A stretch of DNA of 64,000 nt, taken from positions 141,279 through 205,278 of the forward strand of contig JAUHWG010000018.1 in assembly GCA_030424595.1 (NCBI GenBank), written 5' to 3'. The notes under the pieces are model-generated. The model was given only the letters and a program-made list of their open reading frames with translations. It did no database searches and was not told the DNA's origin. The translations under genes and the position numbers were made by a program. Source of the DNA: Polyangia bacterium. GTDB lineage: Bacteria > Myxococcota_A > Polyangia > Nannocystales > Nannocystaceae. Position 1 is the first letter of the stretch. Each line of letters opens with the position of its first letter. Of this stretch, positions 17,699 to 27,110 are shown piece after piece.

Positions 17699-18395
17699 TG
17701 GTCGAGGTCCTGTAGGAGCGATGGGGGAGTGCCGGGAGCCGAGACAACCTTGGCAGATAATCCGAGTATTATCTATTGGGGGAAATGTGCGATGTATGTA
17801 GTTCTGCGGGCCTCTGTCGGTATGTGTATGTCTGTGGAGTCTGGCAATAGACGCTGGGTATGAAGACTGGGGATGAAGACTGGGCATGGACGACCGGACC
17901 GACTCTGCACATGAACGTCAGCATGCGGAGTGTGCTCCGGTGTGTGAGCCGGACGAGGTGCCGAGTCTACGCGGCGCGGAGTCGGGCACGGGAGGGCGAG
18001 CTCCGCGTGGTTTGGCCCCGCATGACCCTGGGCTCGCCGAGTCGCGCGCTGAATGTCCATCTTCGTCCAGAGCAGCGGGCGCCCAGCGGCGCTCTGTTTG
18101 AGGACGTCGCCCCCGCACTGCGCAGTCTCTCGCGGACCCACCAGGTCGCGCGGATCGCCCTGGTGCAGCTGGGCCTGCCGCTGGGCTTACATCTGGGTCC
18201 TGCCGCTGGTCCTCACCTGGGTCCTCACCTGGGTCCTCACCGGGGCCGCAGGGCCTGCGCTTGGGCTCGACGATCCTCGGCCTGCGCTCGGGAGACGGCC
18301 TCGACGTCGCGATAGAGCAGCAGGGCGCGCTCGTTCTCCCTCCGCGAGGCACCGTCAAGCAGGTCTGCGAGGCCGCAGCCAGGGGCGGCCGCCTG
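17699..18395. other. 697-bp intergenic region with inverted repeat and 12-bp tandem repeats
   Basis: No convincing gene is seen. The first 200 bp are unusually AT-rich and T/G-alternating for this genome, as expected for the promoter and leader of the propeller gene. An inverted repeat GATAAT-N6-ATTATC lies at 17756-17773, 58 nt upstream of that ATG. Around 18205-18240 a 12-bp unit TCCTCACCTGGG is repeated in tandem. Short open frames across here have neither Shine-Dalgarno sites nor recognisable content. Confidence 0.6.
17756..17773 (-). promoter_or_regulatory. Inverted repeat GATAAT-N6-ATTATC upstream of propeller gene
   Basis: A 6-bp dyad with a 6-nt spacer in an AT-rich patch 58 nt upstream of the ATG at 17698. 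Either arm could serve as a -10-like hexamer on the minus strand, or the dyad may be an operator. Only the symmetry and position are observed; the role is inferred. Confidence 0.4.
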
Positions 18396-19526
18396 CTAGA
18401 GAAGCGTGGAGACGAGGGCTGCGGAGCCGGCGACGCGGATCGCCTCGACCGGCCAGGCCCAGCGCTTCCCCTCGAAGAGCCCGCCCCAGACCGCGGTCGC
18501 GGCGACCACGAGGACGCTGGCGATCAGCGCGAACTCGAGGGTCATCGTCTTGACGTTGCCGAGGAGGTACGACGTCGCGTAGATGGCGGCGAGGAGCTGG
18601 AGGACGATGTACGCCTTGACCCAAGCGCTCGTCTTGTCGGGGGAGAACTTGTGATCTCGTCGCCACCAGAGCTGCTCTGGCGGGACCCCGCTGCCACGCT
18701 CCGTCGGTGACCAGGCCGGGTGGGCGAACCAGACCCAGACACGGTCGCGCAGGCGAGGAAAGGCGCGGCTGCGCTCGGCGACGTCGAAGAAGTGGTGGAA
18801 GTTCGCCCAGATCGGGCTAAAGCTCCGCAGCAGCTTGGTCGTGCCGTAGACCGGGGGCGCGCGCTCGGCCTCAAAGGTGCCGAAGAGTCGGTCCCAGAGG
18901 ATCAAGATCCCGCCGTAATTGCGGTCGAGGTACTCGTCGTTGACGGCGTGGTGGACCCGGTGGTGGGAGGGCGTATTGATGATCCACTCGAGGGGACCCA
19001 GGCGGTCGATGAGCTCGGTGTGGATCCAGAATTGGTAGAGGCTGCTGACCGCCTTGGAGACCAGGTAGATGTGCGGCGGCAGACCGAGGACGCCGAGGAG
19101 CAGGAAGAGCGGCAGCGCCGTGAACCCGGTGAACCACGCCTGACGGAGGGCGACGGCGAGGTTGTAGTCCTCGCTGTGGTGGTGGACGACGTGGGCGGCC
19201 CAGAGGAGGTTGATCTCGTGGCTTCCCCGGTGCCACCAGTAGTAGAGGAAGTCGACGCCGACGATGCCGAAGACCCACTGCCAGGCGACGCCGATCCCGA
19301 GGGCGTCGAGGTCCCAGAGCCTGAAGTTGGCGAAGACCCAGATGTAGACCGCGGTCCGGAGCGCGCCGGTGAGCACGGAGCTGACGATCTGGCTGGAGAG
19401 TCCGCAGCCGAGATCGGAGACCGCGTCGTTGAGCCTGTAGACCTGGCGTCGACGCGCCTTGGCGACGAGCACCTCGACGGCGATGAGGACGAGGAAGGCC
19501 GGGATGGCGAGGGCGATCAGGTTCAT
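18396..19526 (-). CDS. Sterol-desaturase/fatty-acid-hydroxylase family membrane enzyme
   Basis: A 376-aa integral membrane di-iron oxygenase. The His clusters are HRGSHEINLLWAAHVVHHHSEDYN, then HTELIDR and HRVHHAVNDEYLDRNYGG with the conserved W-D-RLFGTF motif, matching the PF04116 family. N- and C-terminal helices flank the catalytic core (IPAFLVLIAVEVLVA; FALIASVLVVAATAVWG). Family members hydroxylate or desaturate sterols, carotenoids or lipids. Myxobacteria make sterols and modified lipids, but the substrate cannot be told here. It is monocistronic in appearance. Confidence 0.93.
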   Translation of the reverse strand: MNLIALAIPAFLVLIAVEVLVAKARRRQVYRLNDAVSDLGCGLSSQIVSSVLTGALRTAVYIWVFANFRLWDLDALGIGVAWQWVFGIVGVDFLYYWWHRGSHEINLLWAAHVVHHHSEDYNLAVALRQAWFTGFTALPLFLLLGVLGLPPHIYLVSKAVSSLYQFWIHTELIDRLGPLEWIINTPSHHRVHHAVNDEYLDRNYGGILILWDRLFGTFEAERAPPVYGTTKLLRSFSPIWANFHHFFDVAERSRAFPRLRDRVWVWFAHPAWSPTERGSGVPPEQLWWRRDHKFSPDKTSAWVKAYIVLQLLAAIYATSYLLGNVKTMTLEFALIASVLVVAATAVWGGLFEGKRWAWPVEAIRVAGSAALVSTLL

Positions 19527-19772
19527 GGTCCATCGCTCGGCGGCGCCGGTCCGCCGATGATACCGCGAAGGCGGCAGACCCCGTCGCCGCGAGCGGGCGC
19601 TGGGGTCGTTCCATGGGTGGGCGGGGCGCGAACGTCCGTCAGCGAGCGCCTTGCTCTATCCAAGAGCGGCCTCGGGGCCGCGCGAGCAGAGCAGGATTCG
19701 CGCTCGCCGGAGCGACCACGCCGCAGCTTGTCGGTACGATGATCCCCTTGGACCGACCTTGGAGGGCCTTGA

Positions 19773-21410
19773 ATGTTGAAAGATCAGATGTCCCGATGTG
19801 ATGCGCTCGTCATCTCTGTGTTCCTTGGCGTGGCCTGTCTCGGAGGCTGCTCAGGCGATGATGGCGGGGCGACCGGCGCGACCCTCAGCACGTCGACGAC
19901 GGCGACGTCGGGCACGACCGTGGCGACGATGTCGACGAGCACGGCGACGACCGCAGAGACGACGGGGGATGGCAGCGCGACGGTCGCCACGTCGACGACC
20001 TCGGGGACGTCGACCACCGAGGATGAGACCTCCACCGGCCCTGCGCCTGTCTGTGGCGACGGCGTCGTCGATCCCGGCGAGGAGTGCGACGAAGGCCCGG
20101 CCAACAGCGACGAGGGGGCGTGCACCAGCGGCTGCAAGGCGGCCGTCTGCGGCGACGGCTACCTGGGGCCCGGTGAGTTCTGCGATGACGGCAACACCGA
20201 CGACGGCGACGAGTGCCCGAGCGACTGTCTCTCCCCAGAGTGTGGTGATGGGATCATCCAGCGAGGCGACGAGTGTGACGACGGGAATGACGACAACACC
20301 GACGCCTGTCTGAACACCTGCCAGTCCGCGAGCTGCGGGGATGGACATGTCTACGCCGGCGTCGAAGAGTGCGACGACGGTAACAACGACAATAGCGACG
20401 AGTGCACCACGCTCTGCGCCGCGCCGAGCTGCGACGACGGCCTCGCGAGCGGCGACGAGAGCGACGTCGACTGCGGCGGGAGCTGTGAGCCCTGCGGCGT
20501 CGATGCGGTCTGCGTCGCCGGCTCGGACTGCGAGAGCGGGTTTTGTGACGCCGGAGCCTGCGCGGTCGCGGCGACCTGCAAGGCGATCAAGGGCGCCGAC
20601 GATCAGGCGGCGGACGGCCTCTACACGATCGATCCCGACGGTGACGGCGGCGAGGATCCCTTCGTCGCCTATTGCGATATGACCACAGACGGCGGCGGCT
20701 GGACCTTGGTCCTGAACCTCGACACCTCGGACGGCCACGTGATGTGGTGGGCGAACAGCAAGTGGACCGACGGTACGGCCTACGGTAGCCCGGAGACAGC
20801 GCTCACCGAGGATCATATCAGCGTCGGCTGGAGCTCCTACGCCGGCGCGACGGAGCTGCTCCTCGCGGTCCATGAGGAGGGCTCGATCGTCGGCTGGAAG
20901 AGCTTTAGCAAGTCGACCGACGACACGATGCGCGGGCACGTGATGGGGGGAGACAACGTGCTCCTCGGCTCGGCCGTGAAGAACTCGGACACCGCCGGGA
21001 TCTGGGCGGGGGAGGGCCTCGTGCGGCTCTCGACCAAGCTCTACGCAAACCACTGCGTCGCGACGGGGGGCGGCTGCACCAGCGGGGCGAGCGGCTCGCC
21101 CGACGGCGATCGGATAGGTTCGCACGAGGCGACCCCGTCGAACAACCTGGGCGGCGGTCTCGGCAACTGGCACGATATGAACTACTGCTGCAACGGCGAC
21201 TACGGCAGCGGCAAGACCTGCAACGGTCAGGCCTTTCGCACCGCCTCCGAGGCGCAGTCGGGGTGGGCGGCCTGCTACGGCGGGAGCGGTCACTTCGGCA
21301 CGGACACGTTCGCCGCGTCGACCAACACCTGCTCCAACGCCGGCTGTAGCGGTGCGAATTGGTCGCAGCCCAACGGTCAGGACTACGACTACGCGCTCTT
21401 CCTCCGCTGA
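19773..21410 (+). CDS. Lipoprotein with DUF4215-type Cys repeats and fibrinogen-like C-terminus
   Basis: A 545-aa surface lipoprotein. The lipobox lies in VACLGGCSGDDGG. A Thr/Ser linker follows to ~residue 90. Four or five Cys-rich units of the CGDGxxxxGEECDDG type follow (VCGDGVVDPGEECDEG, VCGDGYLGPGEFCDDGN, ECGDGIIQRGDECDDGN, SCGDGHVYAGVEECDDG), then a CGGSCEPCG segment. The C-terminal ~280 residues resemble a fibrinogen-related domain (DPFVAYCDMTTDGGGWTLVLN, late Cys pairs, DYDYALFLR). Such domains usually bind carbohydrates. The ATG at 19773 has GGAGG 9 nt upstream. Confidence 0.8.
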   Translation: MLKDQMSRCDALVISVFLGVACLGGCSGDDGGATGATLSTSTTATSGTTVATMSTSTATTAETTGDGSATVATSTTSGTSTTEDETSTGPAPVCGDGVVDPGEECDEGPANSDEGACTSGCKAAVCGDGYLGPGEFCDDGNTDDGDECPSDCLSPECGDGIIQRGDECDDGNDDNTDACLNTCQSASCGDGHVYAGVEECDDGNNDNSDECTTLCAAPSCDDGLASGDESDVDCGGSCEPCGVDAVCVAGSDCESGFCDAGACAVAATCKAIKGADDQAADGLYTIDPDGDGGEDPFVAYCDMTTDGGGWTLVLNLDTSDGHVMWWANSKWTDGTAYGSPETALTEDHISVGWSSYAGATELLLAVHEEGSIVGWKSFSKSTDDTMRGHVMGGDNVLLGSAVKNSDTAGIWAGEGLVRLSTKLYANHCVATGGGCTSGASGSPDGDRIGSHEATPSNNLGGGLGNWHDMNYCCNGDYGSGKTCNGQAFRTASEAQSGWAACYGGSGHFGTDTFAASTNTCSNAGCSGANWSQPNGQDYDYALFLR

Positions 21411-21562
21411 GGCCACGGGGCCGGCGCGGCGCCCCGAGAGGCGCGTTTTCGCGGGGACCTACGCTCCGAGAGAGCGCGGGACGCCGGGCCGACCGCGCTC
21501 GCGGCGATCGGTCGCGCCGCGGAGCTCAGGGTTCTCTTGGGGACTCCGCTACTATCCCCGGG

Positions 21563-23377
21563 ATGAAGCCGAACTCAGGTGTGCAGAGGTATGGTCGGTG
21601 GGCGGGGAGCATCGCCGGGATCGTGGGGATCGTGGGGATCGTCGGCCTTGTCGGCGCCGCCTGTGGCGGTGATGGCCCGGCGGAGAGCGCCTCCGGATCG
21701 GGCTCGGCGAGCGACTCGCAGGGGAGCAGCGGCACCGCTGAGGCGAGCGCCAGCGAGGGCGCCAGCGCAGGCTCCTCCGGGGCGAGCGCGAGCGGGATGA
21801 CCGGGACGACGGGGGCGAGCGCGACCGACGGGACCGCAGGGACAGGGACGAGCGGGACCTCCGGGACCTCCGGGACGACGGCGAGCGAGAGCAGCGGCGT
21901 CGTCACGGCGGGCACGACCTCTGCGGGCACGACAGACGGGACGGGCACGACCGCGGGGAGCACGACAGTCGGCCCTGAGTGTCAGGATGACGACGATTGC
22001 CCGCCCATCGTCGAGGTCTGCATGGTCCCTGTCTGCGACGGGGGCGTGTGCGCGGGAGAACCGGCGATGGCCGGGACCGCCTGCGATCAGGGGGAGGGGG
22101 TCGTCTGCGACGGCGAGGGTCAATGCGTCGAGTGTCTCGCCGACGACGAGTGTGCGACCAAGCTCTGCCAGCTCGGCGAGTGCGCGCCGGCGGCCTGCGG
22201 CGACGGGATCAAGAACGGTGACGAGACGGACGTCGACTGCGGCGGCAGCTGCCCGGCGAAGTGCGAGGACGGGGAGGGCTGCAGCGGCGGTGGTGACTGC
22301 GAGAGCGGCGTGTGCACCAACAACGAGTGCAAGGCGCCCTCCTGCTCCGACGGACTGAAGAACGGACAGGAGACGGACGTCGACTGCGGAGGCTCGTGCC
22401 CGAGCAAGTGCGAGGACGGGGACAGCTGCGAGGTCCCTGCGGACTGCGTCGGCGGGATCTGCTCCGACAACACCTGCGACTCGCCCTCGTGCGGGGACGG
22501 GATCAAGAACGGCCAGGAGACGGACGTCGACTGCGGCGGCGACTGTCCCGACGACTGCGCGGACGGTGAGGGGTGCTCGGGAAACAGCGACTGCGAGAGC
22601 GACTACTGCGAGGGCGGGACCTGCAAGCCCGAGCCGGGGGCGCTGTGCGCCTCGGCCCCCGCCGATCCCGAGACCGGGCAGAAATGTCCGCTCTTCGCCC
22701 AGTGCGACACCCACAGCGACTGCGGCGTCAACAAGGACTGTCAGCTGTGGTTTTGCAACAATCAAAAGCGCTGTGAACTCGACGCGCTCGGCGGCTGCGG
22801 GATCAACTCCGGAGGTGGCTGCATCGCCGACGTCGTGATCTCTCAGTACTCGCTGCCGCCGGTCGCGAAGCGCTTTGTCCCGCCGGACGGGGTCGACTTC
22901 CGTGAGCTCGCCTCGATCGCCTTCGTCGTGACCAACAACACCAGCAAGGACCTCTTCATCGACGAGATCCCGCTCGCCCTGGACACGATGAACGGCGGCT
23001 CCAGCTTCGACGTGTCGTCGACCAAGCTCTTCGAGGACAGCGGCAAGAACGGCGAGCACGAGCCGGGCTCGTTCTTCCTCTGCGTGACCGCCAAGACCTT
23101 TCAGTTTCCGGCGAACGGGCTGATGTCGAAGTGCGGCAACCTCAACCAGACCAAGGTCCCGAAGAACGGCGGCAGCGAGCAGTTCATCGTCAACATCGCC
23201 TTCGCCAAGGAGCTCGGCTACATCAAGGGTCGCTCCTATCGCCTGCGGATCCCCTCGCAGGTCGGCTTCAAATTCAAGGAGGGGAGCGTCTTCGGGCCGA
23301 CCTTTGAGGGCTCGAAGTGCGGCGTCCCCGGGGGAGGCTTCACCGGGGCCTGGCTGACCGCGGAGGCGTTCCCGTAG
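21563..23377 (+). CDS. Large lipoprotein with three Cys-rich tandem repeats
   Basis: A 604-aa lipoprotein. The signal peptide includes GSIAGIVGIVGIVGLVGAACGGDG with the lipobox Cys. A long Ala/Ser/Gly/Thr-rich linker follows to ~residue 135. Next come three near-identical ~50-residue units (CGDGIKNGDETDVDCGGSC, CSDGLKNGQETDVDCGGSC, CGDGIKNGQETDVDCGG), each with Cys at fixed spacing. The C-terminal ~190 residues are beta-rich and unrecognised (DVVISQYSLPPVAKRF through GGGFTGAWLTAEAFP). It sits downstream of another Cys-rich lipoprotein, 152 bp away. Likely outer-membrane display; ligand unknown. Confidence 0.78.
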   Translation: MKPNSGVQRYGRWAGSIAGIVGIVGIVGLVGAACGGDGPAESASGSGSASDSQGSSGTAEASASEGASAGSSGASASGMTGTTGASATDGTAGTGTSGTSGTSGTTASESSGVVTAGTTSAGTTDGTGTTAGSTTVGPECQDDDDCPPIVEVCMVPVCDGGVCAGEPAMAGTACDQGEGVVCDGEGQCVECLADDECATKLCQLGECAPAACGDGIKNGDETDVDCGGSCPAKCEDGEGCSGGGDCESGVCTNNECKAPSCSDGLKNGQETDVDCGGSCPSKCEDGDSCEVPADCVGGICSDNTCDSPSCGDGIKNGQETDVDCGGDCPDDCADGEGCSGNSDCESDYCEGGTCKPEPGALCASAPADPETGQKCPLFAQCDTHSDCGVNKDCQLWFCNNQKRCELDALGGCGINSGGGCIADVVISQYSLPPVAKRFVPPDGVDFRELASIAFVVTNNTSKDLFIDEIPLALDTMNGGSSFDVSSTKLFEDSGKNGEHEPGSFFLCVTAKTFQFPANGLMSKCGNLNQTKVPKNGGSEQFIVNIAFAKELGYIKGRSYRLRIPSQVGFKFKEGSVFGPTFEGSKCGVPGGGFTGAWLTAEAFP

Positions 23378-23485
23378 GGGGCGTGGCAGGGCTTCTCTGT
23401 CGGCTCTGAACAGCCCGTGGCGAAGGCCAAGAGGACGCACGAACGACTACGGCGCGAGAGCGGGCGGGGCTTTCGCCGCCGGCTG

Positions 23486-24460
23486 CTAGCCGTGCGTAGC
23501 GCCGGTCGGGCTCATCTGGTTTTTGGGCAAGAGCTTGCGCTTGCGGAGGCTGATATCCGCCGGGCTCGAGAGATCGCCGGCGGAGCCGACGATGAGGCGG
23601 AGCTCGTAGATCGAGCCGTCGCCCGAGGGGGCGGGGAGGCTCTGGATGGCGCCGCGGTCGAAGCCCCGCCAGAGGGACGCCCTGTCCTTTCGCAGCTCGG
23701 CGAGCGCGTCGGCCAGGATCGTCAGCTCGTGGTGGTATGCGCTCGTGAGCACCAGCTCACAGCGGATCGAGCGGCACGTGACATCGCGGAGGCTGGCGAC
23801 CGGGCCGTCGGGGGCGCCGTCAAAGGTGGCGTCGCGGGTCAGCGCGAAGAGCTGGTAGTGCAGCGATTTTTGGGCTTGGGCCCAGCGCTCGTCGACAGGC
23901 TCGCCCTCGAGGGGGGCGTCTCCGTAGTCCTTCCAGAGCGCGTTGAGGTCGGCGCGGCTGCGCGGGCTCGACAGGGGCTCGCCCGTGACCGCCACGTCCG
24001 CGATCGTCGGGTCGAGCTCCGGATCCGCCTCAGGCTTGGCGCCGCTCGCCGCCCCCGGCCCTGTCGCAGGGTTGAGCCCGGCCGCCGGGTCGACGGCCGC
24101 GTCGATCTTGGTGGTGGGGGTCGGCCGCATCGGGTCGCTGGAGCCCGGAGGGTCGGCTCCCTCGGCGCTGGCGGCGGCCCTCCGCCGCTCCTCGAGCCTC
24201 GCCTTGCGCTCCGCCTTCGCGGTCGCCTCGTCGGAGACCTGATGGACGTGGTTCATGCTGCGAAAGATCACGCTCTTGCCGGGCTTCGGCGTCGGCGGCA
24301 TGTACCAGGGGCGATCCGTCGCCGGGACGATCATGAAGAGGTAGGCGAAGACCACCGCGGTGCCGAGCACGAGCGGGAGGATCCAGGTCGTGGCCCAGGC
24401 GAGCGCTTGCCTGGCGGTGGTCGGGGGCGAGGTCGGGCCGGTGGCGCTGTGGGCGGTCAT
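23486..24460 (-). CDS. Membrane-anchored protein of unknown function (operon gene 3)
   Basis: A 324-aa protein with one N-terminal membrane helix (ILPLVLGTAVVFAYLFMIV). A short basic coiled-coil-like stretch follows (AKAERKARLEERRRAA), then a Pro/Ala-rich spacer. The folded C-terminal domain (~residues 185-310) contains a CRSIRCELVL Cys pair. Its start overlaps the stop of the upstream lipoprotein gene by 4 bp (ATGA), so the three genes from the FHA/sigma-54 activator onward form one transcript. No family recognised. Confidence 0.7.
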   Translation of the reverse strand: MTAHSATGPTSPPTTARQALAWATTWILPLVLGTAVVFAYLFMIVPATDRPWYMPPTPKPGKSVIFRSMNHVHQVSDEATAKAERKARLEERRRAAASAEGADPPGSSDPMRPTPTTKIDAAVDPAAGLNPATGPGAASGAKPEADPELDPTIADVAVTGEPLSSPRSRADLNALWKDYGDAPLEGEPVDERWAQAQKSLHYQLFALTRDATFDGAPDGPVASLRDVTCRSIRCELVLTSAYHHELTILADALAELRKDRASLWRGFDRGAIQSLPAPSGDGSIYELRLIVGSAGDLSSPADISLRKRKLLPKNQMSPTGATHG

Positions 24461-24906
24461 GGCGTGTTGGCGAGGGGCGTTGGGGTCGGGATCTGGACGC
24501 GCCAGGCGTCGTCCTCAAAGACCAGCGAGAGCTCTGCGGTCTGCTCTTGGCTGCCGTAGAGGCGGACGCGGGCGGTGCTCTCGCTGCTCTCGACGACCTC
24601 GACCCGCGCGATCCGGAGCATCGGATCGACGTCCGCGATCTGCAACATCTCATGGGGGGCGATCGTCCGCCGGCCGCCGACGTGGTGGCTCGCCCGCTCG
24701 GCCGCGGTCTGCAGGCGGTTGGCGGCGGCGCTCTCGAGGAGCGGCAAGAGCTGGGCCGTGTTGCCGCGCTGAGCCGCCTCGACGAACGCCTGGGCGGCGA
24801 CCTCGGGGGTCTTGGCCTCGCCACCGCAGGCCGCCGCCTGGACGAGGGCGAGGACGAGGGCGAGGGCCGGCAGCTTCACGCCGCGGGTGCTGGGTCCAGC
24901 GATCAT
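24457..24906 (-). CDS. Small lipoprotein (operon gene 2), NTF2/DUF4878-like
   Basis: A 149-aa lipoprotein with a signal peptide and lipobox VQAAACGGE. The mature domain starts TPEVAAQAFVEAAQRGN and ends AELSLVFEDDAWRVQIP. That helix-then-beta pattern is typical of small lipoproteins with an NTF2-like (DUF4878-type) fold; the assignment is by pattern only. It overlaps both neighbours by 4 bp, showing tight translational coupling with the sigma-54 activator before it and the anchored protein after it. Confidence 0.7.
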   Translation of the reverse strand: MIAGPSTRGVKLPALALVLALVQAAACGGEAKTPEVAAQAFVEAAQRGNTAQLLPLLESAAANRLQTAAERASHHVGGRRTIAPHEMLQIADVDPMLRIARVEVVESSESTARVRLYGSQEQTAELSLVFEDDAWRVQIPTPTPLANTP

Positions 24907-26309
24907 TTCTCGACCCCTGAACGCGGGATGTTCAGGCGCTTGACCAGCTCCCGCAGGTAGTAGCGGGTGATCCCTGCCTCTGCCGCCGCGCGGCTGAGAT
25001 TGCCGCCTGTCTGGGTGAGCAGGCGGGCGAAGTAGCGGCGCTCAAACTCGTCGATGAGCTCCTGCTTCGCCGTCTTGAAGGGGCTGGCGAAGAGCTCCTC
25101 CGGGAAGCCGCCGTGGCCCTGACCGGGCTCTGCGCTGGCGCTCGGCGGCGGAGGGGGGGGCGGCCGCCTGCCGAGGTGAAGATCGCTGGGCTCGATGGTC
25201 GCGCCGGCCAGGTACGCTGCGCGCTCGATCGTGTTCTTCAGCTCGCGGACGTTGCCGGGCCAGCGCTCGGCGAGGAGGGCTGTGCGGGCCGGGATCCCGA
25301 GCGTAGGCGCCTGTCCGCGGATCGCCCGGAAGGCGTCGAGGAAGCGCTCGGCGATCATGATCACGTCCTCGCCGCGATCGCGCAGCGGCGGCAGCTCGAC
25401 GCCCATCACCGAGAGCCGGAAGTAGAGATCCTCGCGGAACTCGCCGCGGCTGACCATCGCTCGGAGATCCCGGTGGGTCGCGGCGACCACCCGGGCGTCG
25501 ACCTTGCGCACCTGGTGCTCGCCGAGGCGCTGGACCTCGCGGCGGTCGAGCACCCGCAGGAGCTTGGGCTGGAGCTCCAGCGGCAGCTCGCCGATCTCGT
25601 CGAGGAAGAGGGTGCCGCGGTTGGCCTCCTCGAAGGCGCCGGCGCGGTCGGAGGTGGCGCCCGTGAACGAGCCCTTCTTGTGGCCGAGGATCGACGCCTC
25701 CGCCAGCTCCCGCGGGAGCGATCCGCAGTCGAGGACGACGAAGGGGCCGCGACGCCGCGGGGACTCGTCGTGGAGGGCGCGGGCGACCAGCTCCTTGCCG
25801 GTCCCGGTCTCGCCCTGGATGAGCACGCTCATCTCCGTGCCGGCGATCCGCTCGAGGATCGCGAAGACCTCGCGCATCGTCGTCGACGCGCCGTAGAGGG
25901 CGCCGAAGTGATCGCTCCGGGAGAGCGGGACGTCGACCTCGTCGGCGGCGAGGAAGTTGATCGTCGTCTTGCCGATCTGGATGTTGCTCCCAGGATCGAG
26001 CCAGACCTCGCGGATCCTCACCCCTTGGACCTGCGTCCCGTTGGTGCTCCCGAGATCGCGGAGGAGGATCCCGCGACGGTCGACCAGGAGCTCGGCGTGG
26101 ACGCCGGAGACCGACGTGTCGTTGAGCACCAGGTCGTTTACCGAGGCGCGGCCGATCGTCAGCCGCGAGCGGGTGACCTGGATCTGGGCGCCCTCGTCCG
26201 GGCCTTCTGTGACCCGGAGGATGACCCGACGAGCCTGACGCGACGCGGTCGGAGGCTGAAAGGTCGTCGTCAGCCCGAATTCGGGGTCCTCTGGGCGTTT
26301 GCTCGGCAC
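24903..26309 (-). CDS. FHA-domain sigma-54-dependent transcriptional activator
   Basis: A 468-aa bacterial enhancer-binding protein. Residues ~30-110 are an FHA domain (LTIGRASVNDLVLNDTSVSG, then LRDLGSTNGT), which binds phospho-Thr partners. The central AAA+ domain has Walker A GETGTGKELVA, Walker B TLFLDEIGELP, and GSFTGA in place of the canonical GAFTGA loop that contacts sigma-54. The C-terminus is a Fis-type HTH (GNLSRAAAEAGITRYYLRELVKRL) after a poly-Pro linker. FHA activators of this type are abundant in myxobacteria and respond to Ser/Thr kinases. It is the first gene of a three-gene overlapping operon. Confidence 0.94.
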   Translation of the reverse strand: MPSKRPEDPEFGLTTTFQPPTASRQARRVILRVTEGPDEGAQIQVTRSRLTIGRASVNDLVLNDTSVSGVHAELLVDRRGILLRDLGSTNGTQVQGVRIREVWLDPGSNIQIGKTTINFLAADEVDVPLSRSDHFGALYGASTTMREVFAILERIAGTEMSVLIQGETGTGKELVARALHDESPRRRGPFVVLDCGSLPRELAEASILGHKKGSFTGATSDRAGAFEEANRGTLFLDEIGELPLELQPKLLRVLDRREVQRLGEHQVRKVDARVVAATHRDLRAMVSRGEFREDLYFRLSVMGVELPPLRDRGEDVIMIAERFLDAFRAIRGQAPTLGIPARTALLAERWPGNVRELKNTIERAAYLAGATIEPSDLHLGRRPPPPPPPSASAEPGQGHGGFPEELFASPFKTAKQELIDEFERRYFARLLTQTGGNLSRAAAEAGITRYYLRELVKRLNIPRSGVEK

Positions 26310-26325
26310 GGCGTATCGGGGCTGG

Positions 26326-27003
26326 TCAGTTCACGAGGCGAAGGTGGTTCGCCTTGCGCTTCTTTGGGGGCCGGCCCTTGCCGACTTTGCCCGACCGGGG
26401 CCCGCGACGCCAGGGCCGGGCGATCGCGAGGAAGGCGGAGGTCATCGCCGCTGCGTGGACGACGACGATCGACCAGGACGCGCCGCGCAGGGGAGGGGCG
26501 AGGAGCGCGAGGCCGGCGATGATCAGGCTGAGCGAGCGCGCCGTGAGCGGGAGGGCGCCGAAGAGCCGGAGCTGTCGCCTGTCGAAGAGGACCCCGAAGG
26601 CGACCACCGCCGCCAGGTCGCCGGGGAGCGATCCGCCGACGGTCGTCGCGAGGGCGCTCGGAAGCGCGAGGCCGAGGAGCGCGAGGGTCAGCGTGCCGCA
26701 GAGGCCCGCGCCGAGGAGGAGCGCGAAGTAGCGGCGAAGGCCGAGCCTGTCGGCGACGGAGGTGCCGATGATCCACTGGATCAGGAAGGTGCCGATGAGC
26801 CCGTCGATCCGGCCCTCGGGGTAGAGGAAGAGGGCGCTGAGCGGCTGCCAGTACTCTTGGTCGAGGGCGAAGCCCGAGCCGAGCACGAGGTGGGCGGCGT
26901 AGGGCTGATCCGCGATCAGCATGTTGATGAGGGCGATCGTCAGGCTGTAGACGAGCGGGCCCCGGCCGAAGCGGGGGAGGGCGAAGGAGCTAGCGGACGC
27001 CAC
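26326..27003 (-). CDS. Rhomboid-like membrane protein without catalytic residues
   Basis: A 225-aa polytopic protein with about six helices. The early segment EYWQPLSALFLYPEGRIDGLIGTFLIQWIIG and the later layout recall rhomboid or derlin-like folds. The position where a rhomboid protease carries GxSG reads GGSLPGD, and no catalytic His is evident, so it would be an inactive relative if related at all. The tail is short and strongly basic. The GTG at 27003 is chosen because the 16 in-frame residues upstream look non-coding; the start is uncertain. Confidence 0.55.
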   Translation of the reverse strand: MASASSFALPRFGRGPLVYSLTIALINMLIADQPYAAHLVLGSGFALDQEYWQPLSALFLYPEGRIDGLIGTFLIQWIIGTSVADRLGLRRYFALLLGAGLCGTLTLALLGLALPSALATTVGGSLPGDLAAVVAFGVLFDRRQLRLFGALPLTARSLSLIIAGLALLAPPLRGASWSIVVVHAAAMTSAFLAIARPWRRGPRSGKVGKGRPPKKRKANHLRLVN

Positions 27004-27110
27004 GGCCGGAGGATAGCAGGCGCGGCGCTGCTCTGACCGCGATTCGCGCACAGGCTGCGTTCAGGCCGCTTTCTTGCGACGGTGTCCGACCATGGGCGAC
27101 ATTTACCTAC

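Noticed and set aside
17860..18315. Possible 151-aa gene in the intergenic region left of the desaturase gene
   Set aside because: The frame ends in tandem LGPHLGPH translated from a 12-bp repeat, has no ribosome-binding site, and carries no domain.
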